Assembly: GCA_017311185.1 (NCBI GenBank)
Contig: JAESUZ010001522.1
Coordinates: forward strand, 682,001 to 746,000
Source of the DNA: Proteles cristata cristata
Taxonomy: Eukaryota; Chordata; Mammalia; Carnivora; Hyaenidae
Direction of reading: 5' to 3'
Length of the DNA stretch: 64,000 bases
The position numbers and the translations under genes were made by a program. Shown piece after piece: positions 1 to 14,780 of this stretch. Under the pieces are notes generated by a model. That model did no database searches. It had not been told where the DNA came from and saw only the letters and a program-made list of their open reading frames with translations. The number at the start of each line of letters is the position of its first letter. The stretch's first letter is position 1.

Positions 1-2555
<2,555 letters not shown>

Positions 2556-3489
2556 CTACAAATTACAGGTAGGCTAGCCCATGTTGTGCGGAAGCAATTT
2601 TAAATACAGTTAAGAAAACATTTTCATTCTTGCCAAAACTGCTCCCAAACATTCATTTTTGGATTGACATGTACCTTCTGGACCCCATGTGACTGATCAA
2701 GCTTCATAATGCTGCAGAAAACAAAGGAAGACTCAAAAAAGCATAAACACTATTTTGGGAAACTTATTCCTGAGAAAATACTGTTCTTTTTATTTTCAAA
2801 AGCACCTATTGTGCATAGGAGAGGATTTTGTGACTCATGAAGTGAAGATGCAATAATCAGGATCAAAATATATATTTTGTATTGAGATTAATTACTTTTT
2901 TGAAAACTGACTTATGGACAGTAAACATTTTCTTACATGAAAGACAGAAAGGATCTGAAAGGTCCAAAACTGAATTTTACTCCACAGAGGTTGGGAAATC
3001 ATGCAGTAAAAGGGAAGACTTAAGACTCTAACTGTCTTAAGTCTAAGGGAAGCTGGTAACTGCTTTGCAAATATTAAAGATAGAAATGGTGTTTTCAAAA
3101 TCTAGATTTTATTCTGGTTTTTATGGAGTTTTCCCAGAGGTAGACTTTTTATGACTTATGGAAGTTGTATTTTGTAATACAATGGGATGATAGGACTGTG
3201 TTTGTATATTAAAAGAGTATAAAATGAAAGTATGTGAAATCTGTTTTCTTTAGGATACAATACGTCATCTAGTGAACAATTTTTTTTTATATGTTTTGCC
3301 ATCTATCATCTTCATCCTCCTTGGAAACAAAATTAGAGTTGGCTGTATCCCAGTGATGTTTTAAATGCACATATTCACAAAGGGTACAGTCTTCTTGTAT
3401 GTGACCTAGGCAGATGTTGTTCATGAAAAGAAATTAGAAATAGAATCAAAGAATTGGAGATGGGTGTTAGAATTGAAAGGAAAGTGTTT
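2556..3489. other. Single-copy AT-rich DNA
   Basis: I see no gene, recognisable repeat or long open frame here. Short open frames are at chance level. Confidence 0.5.
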
Positions 3490-3885
3490 TATTTGGTTCA
3501 TCCAGTCAGGATGGACTAGATTATGCTCTGGTGATAAACACACCACCCTAAATTTTATCACATCAGAAGTTTCTTTCTCATGCATATTACCAGTCTAATA
3601 TGGGCCAGCAGGGAGTTTGACTCATTGTGTTTACTCTGACTAAGGATGACAAAAGCTTCATCTTGAGGTAACTCCACTTGACAGTGGAAAAGGTTTGTGG
3701 CCTGACTCTTAAAATGTCTGCTTAGATTTCACTGGCCAAAGCAAGCTGGGCCAAGTCTAACTTCAAAGGAGATAGAGAGGCACAGCTTTATCCCATGCCC
3801 CAAAAGAGAGAGCCAGAAATTTGTGATGAACAGCACTAAGGACTTAAACAGTATTATAAATGATATTCAGGGAATGATTTGTTGG
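3490..3885. repeat. Possible ancient LTR/MER-type interspersed repeat
   Basis: The stretch resembles an old mammalian repeat: a start similar to TAGATTATGCTCTGGTGATAA, a middle with TTTCTTTCTCATGCAT, and an end reading GAAATTTGTGATGAACAGCACTAA. I remember this layout from MaLR/MER-type elements but cannot name the family. It is heavily decayed and has no coding capacity. Confidence 0.35.
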
Positions 3886-4887
3886 AGACCAAATTGATCA
3901 CAACTTAGACAATCAGTTTTACTCCCAACGACTTACTTCAGTTTCTTCAACTGATCTGTTTATTGGAAAAAGAAACACTGTTATGAATTGAGAAGTCCCC
4001 TGTGGTGTGTGTATGTGTGTGTGTTCCATGTAGTCTTGTTTTCAAAAACTATTTTGATTTCTAATTGAAGAGAAGAAAGTGATTCTCAAAGAGTTTGGCC
4101 TTGCCTTAAATAATATTTTCATAAAATTCTCTGAAACAGGTCCAAGGCACATATTTCAATAGGCATGAGAAAGTTCTAGAACGTTTTGCTTCACACAGAT
4201 AACCCTTATAGAATATAAATTATTCTCATTATATTAGGAGTGGTGACTTGTGGGTAGATCTTGATCCTTGAAACTAAATTATAATTAACATGACAATTAT
4301 ACTCTTATCAGTTGTATCTTTATTAAATATCACCTATCATATCCCTATTATGGATCATTGAACACAACCTGTAGGAAATTATTGCTTCACAGCCACATAC
4401 CTATACCAAGCTCCAAAACATGGTTATTAAAAGTCAAGGTTTTCACATATGGATATTTTGACACTAACTAAAGCTACCATATTTTTCACCCCAATTGTTA
4501 GAATACTTATTTTTTTCAGTGCCACTTCTATGCATACGAAGTAGTCTACAAAATAGAATTTGGATGTTAAGAACAGAGTAGGTCCTCAATAGAGATTTGA
4601 AAATAAATGTAAGAAGGTTTAATTTTCTGAAACATTTTCTTTACTAGAGAAAGCTATACTTGAAAGTATGTGATTATCTCCAAAGCACATGACCAATAAG
4701 TGTTGCAACATCCATCTGTCAGCATTGCTACCAAAGTAAAATGTAAAGAACACTTTTTATTTCATTAATAGGTCCGTATTGAAAAGAGGTCTGAAATCAG
4801 TTTTTCCATATGTCTCGCAGTAGTGCCCTAGCATCAAGATAGAACGCACTCCTTTACCTCAGTTGCTTTAATATAGGAAGTACTTAA
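3886..4887. other. Single-copy AT-rich DNA
   Basis: Nothing codes here. There is a short GT-rich run at about 4003-4023. A decayed LINE/MIR-like tail (TAGGTCCTCAATAGAGATTTGAAAA) lies near 4578-4610. Confidence 0.45.
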
Positions 4888-4912
4888 AAGAAAGGAAAAG
4901 AAGGGGAAAGGA

Positions 4913-4972
<60 letters not shown>

Positions 4973-5098
4973 AGAGAAAGGAAGCAAGGAAGGAAGGAAG
5001 GAAGGAAGGAAGGAAGGAAGGAAGGAAGGAAAGAGAGAAAGGGAAAGAAAAAGAAAAAAAGAAAAAGGAAGGAAGAAAGGAAGGATGAAAGAAAGAAA
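4888..5098. repeat. Polypurine microsatellite (GAAA)n then (GGAA)n
   Basis: A near-pure purine strand about 210 bases long. It has an (AAAG)n core at about 4911-4972, a (GGAA)n block at about 4983-5030, and decayed GAAA/GGAA on either side. The opposite strand gives a phenylalanine/leucine/serine open frame that is only an artefact of the repeat. Confidence 0.97.
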
Positions 5099-5454
5099 AA
5101 TTAGAGAGCTAGTCAGGAATAAACAAGACATCATTTAGTGATGTAGGATGTCAGGGTAATTCACTGTTTTTATAGTAGAGTTTTTTTAAAAATCACAAGG
5201 CCCCCTATATTGGACTAGAAACTGCACAGGAAACACAAATTTCCTTTGATCTAGGAGTCAAAGAAGCCCTGAGGCTGATATTTTAAACTCTCCAATAGAT
5301 TTTTGGTTTTACAGTGGTTGGCAAAAGTTATTTGCATATACCAACTGAATTACTAGTAGTATCTTTCACTTGAAAAATAGAGAAAAATAATAGAAAGTAT
5401 AAATCTCTCATAGACTCTTAAAATTTATGTAAGCTCTGAAGTAAAAGTCCTTTG
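5099..5454. other. Single-copy AT-rich DNA
   Basis: No gene or recognisable repeat seen. Confidence 0.45.
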
Positions 5455-5730
5455 TCCTCTTCAACCTAGTATTTTTTTCTCTGTGTTTATGCATACACAT
5501 GACACATAGCTGTGTAACTTTTCAAAAGGGCGAAGGGCATATTACACACATTGACTTTTAAGTTTTTTTAATAAACTGTATCATGTACCCCTTTAGTCCA
5601 TACATCTAAAGTTACCTATCGAGATAACTATTTAGTTTATCACTGTACTATTTTTCCCTGATTTACTCATTCTCCAATTGAGGGACATTTTTGTCTTTTC
5701 TAATCTTATATTATTCTAAATAAAGCTAGA
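5455..5730 (-). mobile_element. Possible ancient L1 fragment
   Basis: The segment containing CATTCTCCAATTGAGGGACA and TTATATTATTCTAAATAAAGCT resembles the reverse complement of the ORF2 3' end of very old L1 elements. Divergence is high and the ends are uncertain. Confidence 0.35.
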
Positions 5731-7639
5731 GTAAGTATTTTAAATAGTGTGAATACTTTTTAAATGTCTTAAGTATAAGAATCAAAACATCTTAAGTAAA
5801 AGAAAATGTGTCAATTACAAGAATCATGGGATCTGTAGGAAAAAACCCAGAAAGACAAGAGATGGATAACAAAGAATCTCTGTTGATTAACAATCAGCTG
5901 GAGAACTCAGAACATACAGCTTCTCTATGGAGTCATTTTAAGAAAGTCTTTACGTGATATTTTTGATGCATTGCGATATTACTGAGGTGGTACATTCTAA
6001 CATAATGCCACTGATTATTTGGGATCCCAATAAGTATCTTAATTCAAATTTCAATGAGCACTTTCAAGTACCACATGACCTGGGAATGAATGTATTATTA
6101 GATGTTGATTAGGTGAGTTACTCTAATGACAGACAGTCAAGGCTGTTTGCTATCACACTATACAATTTCTGTTTGGTTTTAAACCCAATGAAGAAAACTT
6201 ACTCATGTCCAGATGTTACTTGAGGAAACTTAAACTTCATATTTTAGTGTCCAACATGTAAGCCCAAATGATATGTACTTCACTGTTAATCAACTAAGGT
6301 TTATGTTGGAGGGACTCAGTTAATTTACATAGTATATAGTTATTTTCTGTATTTTTCATGAAGTTTCTTTTTCAGTAATTTGTAAAACAAAGCAAAAAAT
6401 CGTAACTAAAACTGAAACTTTGTTGCAGAGTAGAGATAACTATACATTTAGATGGATTTCATGATCAAATTTGGAAAAGATTGAAAGTTATTTCTAAAAA
6501 TTACCTATAGTGTTAGGCTTTGCCAAAATCCATATTTTATTTTAAGTGGATTCTGAAACATTTTAAATTATTGCAAATTCACCTAATCTTAGTCATGGTG
6601 ACTGTGATGTGTATGACACCTCTAACTTTTCCATTGATTGCTTACTTTTACACATTTCTCCTACCATTAATCTCATTGTTTAGATCAGATTTCAGGTGGT
6701 TGTGATTTTTCCCCAAATACTTAACCACTTTACATTCGGAAGTTGAGAGATTAGTTTGTTTTTAGTCTGCTTTCAAGGTCATAGTTGAATTCTTTGTATA
6801 TGATCATCAGATAGAAAAAATAGGGTATAGAAAGGAGCTATTAGCTTCTTAGCCACCAGCTTCATAGACAAAGAATTCTACAAAAGCTTCACTTGAGAAT
6901 ATTTGATTTTAGATTATGGGAATATATGCATTATATTAATCTTTCTACTTTCATATTTTTGGTTTTTATTTTATTGTTAGAGAATACATTTAGCAAATCC
7001 ATATCTTATTTATAGACTTTCAAAAGTTCAATATTCTAGTTATATTTTTGTCTTTCAGAGGGAAACCAAGTCCATAGGGGCTAAATTGATGTAGGTCCTC
7101 ATAATTTAGGGACATAAAAGAGCCAATACAAATAGTCATAATATTTGCCAATAGTCACAACTTTTTAACTTATTAGTGTATTAGTACAGACATGTTAATA
7201 AAAATTTAAAGTCTTAAGCTACCACAAGTCATGTGACTTAGTTATTATGTATTACAGACTTACATTTGAAATTCAATCCACATTTCGAAGAGTTGGGTCA
7301 CTTTGGAGAAAATTACATAGCAGTCTTATGCAGAATAATTGCAATTGACTGTCTTTAATCTCATGCTCTCCTGTTTGCCACTCTCACTAGCACTCCCAAT
7401 ATTTATTTTTAACCTAGTCTCTTTCTTTCACTTATCTGTCTGGCCCTTGTAAGTCTTCTGAATCTGTTACTCATAACTTAGATAATCCTGTTGTGTTTCA
7501 TCCAGTATCATAAAAGGAGAAATGTCTACGAATTGACTCAATGCTATAGTATTTCAAGGCAGTTTCAGAATGGGCATTACAGTTAAAGTTATGAGTTTAG
7601 GCCACCCAATGTCTGAAACTCTGTCTTATTTTTGTAGAA
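5731..7639. other. Single-copy AT-rich DNA
   Basis: About 1.9 kb without a supported gene, RNA or repeat. The 61-residue open frame at 6520-6705 is hydrophobic, short and unlike any family I know. Confidence 0.45.
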
Positions 7640-8075
7640 TGCCCCATCTGATGATCTTCATGGCAGAGAGATATTAAAAATGCCAGATAATAATTGTGTA
7701 AGAATCCCTTGCAGCTGAGGTACAAGCACATGAACTGAGTTTCCTTTAGTCAGATTCACCTGCTTCAGAGACTCTCTGGCCACAGCAGTGATCACAGGTG
7801 GCCTGAATACTGGGACATAAGCAGCAAATTTAGAGCTGGGCTCCATAGGTCAGTGCTAATGGTATTGGCAGTGCCAATTGCAGTATTTAATGCTAGTGTT
7901 GGGAATAGCAGTGGTATCCCAACTGGGTCACTTCCAATATGATTTTAGATATTACTCCTGGCATGGGTGACCAAGATCAACTCTCCAACCCTCCTGATGA
8001 ATCTGTAAGCTGCTCAGTAGCGATTAACAAGTTTCTTTTCTGTTTAAATTAGCAAGAAACTTGACTAATTTTTCT
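7640..8075. repeat. Possible ancient interspersed repeat, family unknown
   Basis: Segments such as TTTAGTCAGATTCACCTGCT, GCAGTGCCAATTGCAGTATT and CAACTGGGTCACTTCCA feel like a high-copy old mammalian repeat, but I cannot assign a family. It directly precedes a SINE fragment. Confidence 0.3.
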
Positions 8076-8107
8076 TGGCCTTTATAAAACATTTGGAGTT
8101 GCCTTGT

Positions 8108-8225
8108 GGCTCTGTGCTGTCAGTGCAGAGCCCGACGTGGGGCTTGATCTCATGAACCATAAGTTAATGACCTGAGCTGAAATCAAGAAATGAACATGTA
8201 AACAAATGAGCTACCAAGGCACCCC
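8108..8225 (-). mobile_element. CAN-SINE fragment (tRNA-related head)
   Basis: Reverse-strand SINE, old and truncated at its 3' side. The right edge is the decayed head (reverse of GGGGTGCC). The box B region (GAGCCCGACGTGGGGCTTGATCTC) and TGACCTGAGCTGAA are recognisable. Confidence 0.8.
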
Positions 8226-8226
8226 T

Positions 8227-9670
8227 GTTTTGTTATTTTAATGATAGATCTTGTAATGGATTGAATTCATTGAATTTGCTGATTGAAACTATGCCATCCA
8301 ATGCATCCTTCTTTGTCTTCTTATTCACAACATTTAGTAACTCTAATAACTTTATAACTTCTAATACTTTTCAGAGACTTAGCCCCACTTTGACATTACT
8401 AACTGTGCATATCCTACTCCTACCTCTCAAAATAAATGATTGTGAGCTTATAAAAAGCAATATCTTTTCTATGATGGAGACATGATTTCTAAAATTCTTC
8501 TTAAAATGTAAGTCATCTTTGTATAGTGAAACATAAATGCCAATATGTTCTTATTCAAAAAAGTTGTTTTGAACTTACTCAATAATGGAGTGAAAATTGG
8601 GTGACAATTTTAATTTAGTGGGGATAATATCTCTATATATCGGAAGCATGATGTGTAAATGAGCATTGAAAACCATGAGGACATGGTATATGAATTTGAG
8701 ACACAGATTGTTATGAAATTTTAACAGAGAGAATCAATTCTTAAACATGAATTAGAATTTCTATCACAACATTTTAATGCTTAATCAAAGTACATGATTG
8801 TTGTAGTTTAAGACTTAAAATATTTATTAACATGTCTGCACTACATACTGTTAAGAGGTCCTATTTGCCAATACATGTACAATGATTTATCATCTGTATT
8901 AGTGTTTTCTTATGTTTGGTAACTTAAATCACTTAGCAAGAGTGGGAATACGTGCTTCAGAAAACACTCCTAAAAGATTTTGAATTGCTTTAGATGAGAT
9001 TCTTTGCTTTGAATAGGACAGAATTTGTCCTAATTTAAAATGAAGACAAATAAGGATGATACAGGAAATTCTTTTCTGAAGCTCTTTTATATACATCAGT
9101 GTCCTTGTCAAACTACAATAAACAGTAACATTTACATGAATAAAAACCATATCAATAAGAGAAGTTATTTACTATTATTAGTAGACAATTATCCAAGAGT
9201 CTTTCACATTTCTACACTTCTTACAACCACTCTGGTGAACAGTACCTAACTGCCTTTGTTCTCAGCTATATTTTCAAGAATGTTTATATAGCAAAGAGCC
9301 TTAGAAGACTGAGCAAAGGACAGGTTTGTTTTCTGTTTGACAAAGAAAAGTCTTCCTTAAGGGCAAAGGCCAGACAAACTTACTGTCCATCATAAAAGAT
9401 TTGATTTCCCTTAGCTTGATATTCAGAACAGGTTAATCAGGAGAGGCTCACTCAAGATAGAAGCACTAAGCAAATGAAAATAGAGAGAAGAGGAAGTAGA
9501 GATGTTCCAGGTCAGTTGGTCAAGCTCAGTTACTAGATCAAAGAATCTAAGGAGTTTCATGAAGATGACTTACCTAGGTCTGCCTATATCAGGAGATCTA
9601 GGCCAGACTTTACATGAAGACCCAGGGGAAAGTCACTCCTGTTGAGACTGTTATCTGGATACTGTATTTT
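8227..9670. other. Single-copy AT-rich DNA
   Basis: No gene or repeat recognised. Open frames of 69-74 residues occur on both strands at chance level. Confidence 0.45.
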
Positions 9671-9753
9671 TAGGAATCCCATGAAGATTTTTTTGTGTCT
9701 GTATTTTATTTTATAATAAAAAGTTGAAAATAAAAAAATAGGAATCCCATGAA
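9671..9753 (+). mobile_element. 53-bp micro-retroinsertion with target-site duplication
   Basis: The 15-bp direct repeat TAGGAATCCCATGAA at 9671-9685 and 9739-9753 is perfect. It brackets 53 bases (9686-9738) that contain ATAATAAA and end in a poly(A) run. This is the hallmark of L1-mediated integration of an extremely 5'-truncated polyadenylated RNA. The body does not match the SINE or L1 ends present elsewhere in the window, so the source is probably an mRNA 3' UTR that I cannot identify. Confidence 0.82.
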
Positions 9754-10516
9754 ATCTCTCTGGTGAACCTGTGAAATGCCTTATTTGCAAATTCTTATCA
9801 AAGTTGACTCACCTATTTTCTTGTTGGCTTTGTCTTGTACTTTCATATTTCGTTAATATGCCATTTACTGATTGGAGGCCTAAAATTTTGTTAAAGTGCA
9901 ATTACTTTTGTCTTCCTGTTTTTCTTGGTCTCTCCAACTCCCTTACAATTTGTCTATAGTATCTGTTCACTGGAAGTCATTTAAGATTAGACCTCCATTG
10001 AAGTAATTTTGGCAAGTGTTTTGCAAAGACAGTTCTACATAAAAAGTGGTAGACACGTAAAATTATTGTTGGCTCTTTGCCATGAGAGAAATATACAGAG
10101 GTGTCCACAAATACCAACTCAGACCTCATAATATTTCTGTCAAATGAGGTGTGAAGCAGTCACAGATATACATCAACTAACAGAGAGTGACTTTGACTAT
10201 TTTGTTTTATCAGAAATGTAAGAATACTTATGGCTTAAATAATGAAATGTTTGAGTCCTTGTATTAATGATGTTCTTTTTACAAATTGCAAAAGAAGTTT
10301 CAAGGTTGATAGTGGATTTCTGTTACTAATAAAGTATTAACAACACAGTAACATTTTTACAACTAGAATATAAGGCTCATAATTTTAATGCTTTAGAAGA
10401 TAGGAATTGAAAATTATCCTAATTGTCTCAAACAGAATAGGCTTTTTTTGAGTATACATTATAACTCATCTTTTGTAAAAACTACACATGGCAATGTTTT
10501 TCTTTTTTCTCCCCAG
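9754..10516. other. Single-copy AT-rich DNA
   Basis: No gene or repeat recognised. Confidence 0.45.
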
Positions 10517-11345
10517 CTTTATTGAAGTATGATCAACAAATAAAATTGCATATATTTAAAGCATACAACATGATTTAATACATATTGAAATGATTACCAC
10601 AATGAAGTTAATTAATGCATCTATCACCTCACATAGTTACCTTTTTTATTTTATTTTATTTTTCCTTTTTTTTGGTGAGAATTCTTAAGATCTAATCTCT
10701 CAGCAAATTTCAATTATACAATACAGTATTATTAACTATAGTCACCATACTTTGTTAGATCTGAAGAACTTACTCATCTTAAAACCGAAGGTTTACCCGT
10801 TTGGACCAACATCTCCCCATTTCTCCACTTCCAGTCTGGTTACTACCATTCTATTCTGTTTCCAAGTGTTTGGCTTTTAAAAACTTTTTTTTGGGGGGGG
10901 GGCGCCTGGGTGGCTTAGTCAGTTAAGCGTCCAACTTTCACTTAGGTCACGATCTCATGGTTCGTGGGTTCGAGCCCCGCGTCGGGCTCTGGGCTGACTG
11001 CCAGCTCAGAGCCTGGAGCCTGTTTCAGTCTGTGACTCCCTCTCTCTCTGACCCTCTCCTGTTCATGCTGTCTCTCTCTCTCTCTCCTAGAAGTGAATAA
11101 AACAAAAACAAAAAAACCTTTTTTTTTTAAGATTCCACATACAAGTGAAATCATACAGTATTTGTCTTTCTCTGTCTGACTTATTTTGCCTAGCTTAATG
11201 CCATCCAGGTTCAATCACGTTGCCTCAGTGAAGGGTTTTCTTCTTTCCTATGGCTGAATAGTATTCCATTTGTCCACTCATATCTTCTTTGTCCCCTCAT
11301 CTGTCAATGGACGGATAGGTTGTTTCCATATATTAACTGTTCTCA
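10517..11345 (-). mobile_element. Old L1 3' end, reverse orientation, split by a SINE
   Basis: The plus strand reads as the reverse complement of an L1M-type 3' UTR and ORF2 end, from CTTTATTGAAGTATGATCAA through ATTACCACAATGAAGTTAATTAA and AACATCTCCCCATTT. After the SINE it resumes at AAGATTCCACATACAAGTGA. On the minus strand the ORF2 C-terminus SQTEKDKYCMIS is readable next to the SINE. The coding part is decayed. Confidence 0.85.
10898..11118 (+). mobile_element. CAN-SINE, full length, young subfamily
   Basis: Complete SINE inserted in the old L1. Its head is GGCGCCTGGGTGGCTTAGTC, box B is GGGTTCGAGCCCCGCG, the body has CTGCCAGCTCAGAGCCTGGA and GTTTCAGTCTGTGACTCC, then a CT tract and CCTAGAAGTGAATAAAACA. 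Many CpGs are intact. It lies in a T-rich/A-rich context, so the target-site duplication is unclear. Confidence 0.95.
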
Positions 11346-14183
11346 AATAGGCTATTTTGAATTGGAAATATTTAATAATTTCAGAAGTGTGTCATTGGCA
11401 TTGGATTTTTGTATTGTTATAGTACTCTCATTTTTCTCCCTAATGTTTATGCATTTGTCTATAAAAGGTTCCTTTATTATTATTATTAATGGATATTTGT
11501 ATTTAAATGTTTGTCTTCTTTAAGAGAGGAGATTCTTCAACAAAAATTTTAGTTTATCCTGGCCCTGTGCAATAGATAATAATTCATCTGTAATTACTAT
11601 ATCAATATCTGGTACTTGCAAAATATGGGCTTGACATATACTACTTTAAAACTGCTAATTTATATGATTTGATGATATTAGTTTCTTAATTATACTCTGG
11701 TATGTCCACTCTGGTTGCCCAGGATTTTTTATCTTGTGTTAGTTTAAGAAGGAAGTGAGCATGAAAATTCCTAGAAGATTCTCACAGACTGGGCCAGCTC
11801 TGGAAATGAGTGATTCTGGGTAGTGGAAGATTTTCTAATGGCTTCTAGACAAAGTCCAGGAAGCCAGGATACAGCCCTTGATCTTTAAGGAGCTAGTATA
11901 ATTCTTTGAGTTCCTACAGAGGCCCTGTAATGAAGTCAGTAGAGTGGAGACTTCTAGGCCTCTGTAGAGTGACCTGAGGGGCCAGTGACTGCTGGATGGT
12001 CAGAATCTCCAACTCAGTAGTTGTGTCTAGACTTCACCTAGAACTATAGTTCCTTATTTTGAATCTTCCAACTGCCTCCCTCTTTCTTACAGATATCTAC
12101 CTTTAGACCATTTTAAAGTCCATTTCAAATATCATTTTCCTAAGAAACATGAAGAAAATCATTAATCAACATTGTCAAGATTTTAACTTATACTACAAGT
12201 TCACCAAAGTTTCAGAATATCATTTGTATAGTTCTCTAATGACACCATATAGATTAGAGAGATCTCTTTGAAATATTTAAATAAGTATTAAATCAAATAT
12301 AAATATTCTGATTCTACTTGATGTATTTCCAACATTTGTCACATATTAGCCCTGGTTATGTTTGTTGAATGAATGTAATGTTGGTTATTTAGCTGAATAA
12401 TGCAACGATCACATTACTGAAATGTGAAAGGGGCAAAAGTTTGAGTTTTAATTTTTAAGTGCAATTAATTTTATGCTATGTGTAGGTAGGTGAAGTTGTA
12501 AAGAATATATTTAAGACCTTCATTTCTGACAAATCACTGAATCAGTTGTGAGAATGATTGAGTCTGCCTCAATGCCAATGAAAATGACAGAAATTTTAAA
12601 TGAGTGATTCTGGGTATTTTTATCTAAGTGTTGCTTTTATTCAAAAGGCAATAAAAAACTGAGAAATTGAGGAATGACCACACAAATATACCATGCTGTT
12701 TTTTTTAATTCAAAATCCTCAATAACAATAGTTTTAATAATTGTTTTTACTATTTATGATATAATAATAAATGATATCAAAGTTTTTCTGGTCAAAATGA
12801 ATCTGAATGCCAAGGAGTAATACCAGGTGAATGTGAACAGTATAATCAACTCTGTAAATGTTGACTGGATGATTAATAGCTTCAGATTCTTATAAGTGCC
12901 ACAAATTAACAGCTATTCTAGGGCATCCAACTACAGTATTACTCTGATGATTCTGCTATGTTCTGAAAAGAGAAATGAATGGAATGCAAACACCCAAATA
13001 CAGAACCTATAAGGCATTTTATACTGAGCCCAGGGACTGCTACAGTTGAGAGTTTAGGCTACCAGTACCTGGGTAAAGATTTATCAAAATTTAGGAAAAA
13101 GATTTGGAGCCTTTGCAGATCTGAAACGAATGACCCTAAACATTCACACATGGACTAATTTAAGTAAAGGTTTGTTTGTTTTGTGTTGAGAGACAGGAAT
13201 CTGAGAAGAGAGGAAGTTTCAGGTCAAATAGTAGAAACACTTGGGGGTTTCAGAGCTCCAGGATATTGACAAATATATAATGCTTCTCTGAGGGGTCTTG
13301 TTGGGCCTCAGAAGTCAATGTGAGAGCTGACATGGTGGTGATAACAAATGCACAAGTGTACAGACAGTCTGCTTGGTTTTTTGAAGTTGAGACTGTTGGT
13401 TGGGAAGAAATGTAATCTAAAGTTAAATCTAAACCTTTGCCTATTAGATCTGATTATATAATTACATCTAAAAGTGTTTGATGAATTATCATATTTTCCA
13501 GAATGATATAATTTTGTGCAATGACCTTCAGTTTTCACAGAGGCTGATACCATTCATTATTCAGTATAAATGTAGGGCACAAAATGCATTAATCTAATGC
13601 AAATGAAGATAAACACAACTTGCAGTGTTGTGTACGAGTGTGTGTTGATAGAATGAAAACATACTTCAACAGATGGATGATGAAAAAAGGGGTACATGGT
13701 CTTCAAAGCTCAGGTTTTGAGAATTCCTGAAAGTTATAGCTTTGAGTTTTCCAATCTTGACAGGATTAACCCTTTGGGAAGTGTGTGAGACAAGGTGGAC
13801 TGACTGTCCTGACTGCCTACACATGACTCATTTCAAGTTCTCAAGAACTCAAATGCAGACTCTCCTGTTAGGACTTGGAATAGAAGGGAAAAATCCACTT
13901 CCATTCTTGCAAATGGAATCTGTGGCTTTCTTCTTGTTCCTCCAACTAACTCATTTCAGGCTAAGAAAAATATTCTTAAATATGTATTATGTGATGAAGG
14001 ATAAAGGATGCTACCCCTTACAAACTCAGATGGAAAAGGAACAAATGCTGTATGGGAAAGAAATCACTGATGATCATTGAACTTGGAGAAAAATAGTCTT
14101 AACCCAGCTTCAAGAGCTGACATGGTACTCTAGAACCTAACAAATAGGAAATAGAAGGGTTTTTTTTTTAAAGAAGGGATAAA
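11346..14183. other. Mostly single-copy AT-rich DNA
   Basis: About 2.8 kb without a supported gene. The longest open frame is 112 codons (13742-14080, plus). It has no recognisable domain or splice or promoter context, and I treat it as chance. No repeat is identified with confidence. Confidence 0.45.
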
Positions 14184-14412
14184 ATTTGTTAAGTTTATTT
14201 ATTTATTTTGAGAGAGATTGAGATAAAGAGAGAGAGAGAAAATAAACAGGGGAGGGGCAGAGAGAGAGAGAGTGAGAGAGAGAGAGAATCTTAAACAGAA
14301 TCCACACTCAGCACAGAGCCTGTTGTGGGGCTGGACTCCACAATCGTGAGATCGCGACCTAAGCAGATGACAAGAGTTGGACGCTTAACCAACTGAGCCA
14401 CCCAGGCGTCCC
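14184..14412 (-). mobile_element. CAN-SINE, full length
   Basis: Reverse-strand SINE. A T-rich tail (TTTATTTATTTATTTTGAGAGAG) lies on the left, then a purine tract of GA repeats. The head at the right end reads CTTAACCAACTGAGCCACCC followed by AGGCGTCCC. Confidence 0.93.
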
Positions 14413-14474
14413 TAAGATGTTTTAAAATAATTAGAAAGCAATGAATTTTGTGTGTCTAATATTTTTGGTTTTGG

Positions 14475-14780
14475 TATAGAATATATTTACTTATAAGGGT
14501 TTTTGATATGCAAAAAGATGTACATAATTAATGGACAACAATTTGATGCATTTGGAGATAAATGTACATCCATGAAACCATCACCAAAATCTATACCATA
14601 AACCTATCCATCGCCTCCCAACATTTCCTCCCTCCTTACTTTATTACTACTTCTTATTGTTATTTCATTCTGTGGTAAGAACATTGAACTATCCTCAGCA
14701 CATTTTCAATAGTCATAAGCTTTTGTATTTCATCTTTGTCACTGCTGTGCTTAAGAACTAGCTTGCTAAATTTCTGAGAG
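14475..14780 (-). mobile_element. Old L1 3' UTR fragment
   Basis: The plus strand resembles the reverse complement of an L1M/HAL1-type 3' region (AAACCATCACCAAAATCTAT, then CCTCCCAACATTTCC and GTGGTAAGAACATTGAA). It is highly diverged and the ends are approximate. Confidence 0.45.

Noticed and set aside
4868..5134. 88-codon minus open frame rich in Phe, Leu and Ser
   Set aside because: It is the translated GAAA/GGAA microsatellite.
10898..11000. tRNA-like sequence with A and B boxes (and at all other SINE heads)
   Set aside because: These are the tRNA-derived heads of CAN-SINEs. They are followed by the SINE body and tail, so they are not tRNA genes.
13742..14080. 112-codon plus open frame
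   Set aside because: No known domain, no promoter or splice context, and the length is possible by chance in 64 kb.
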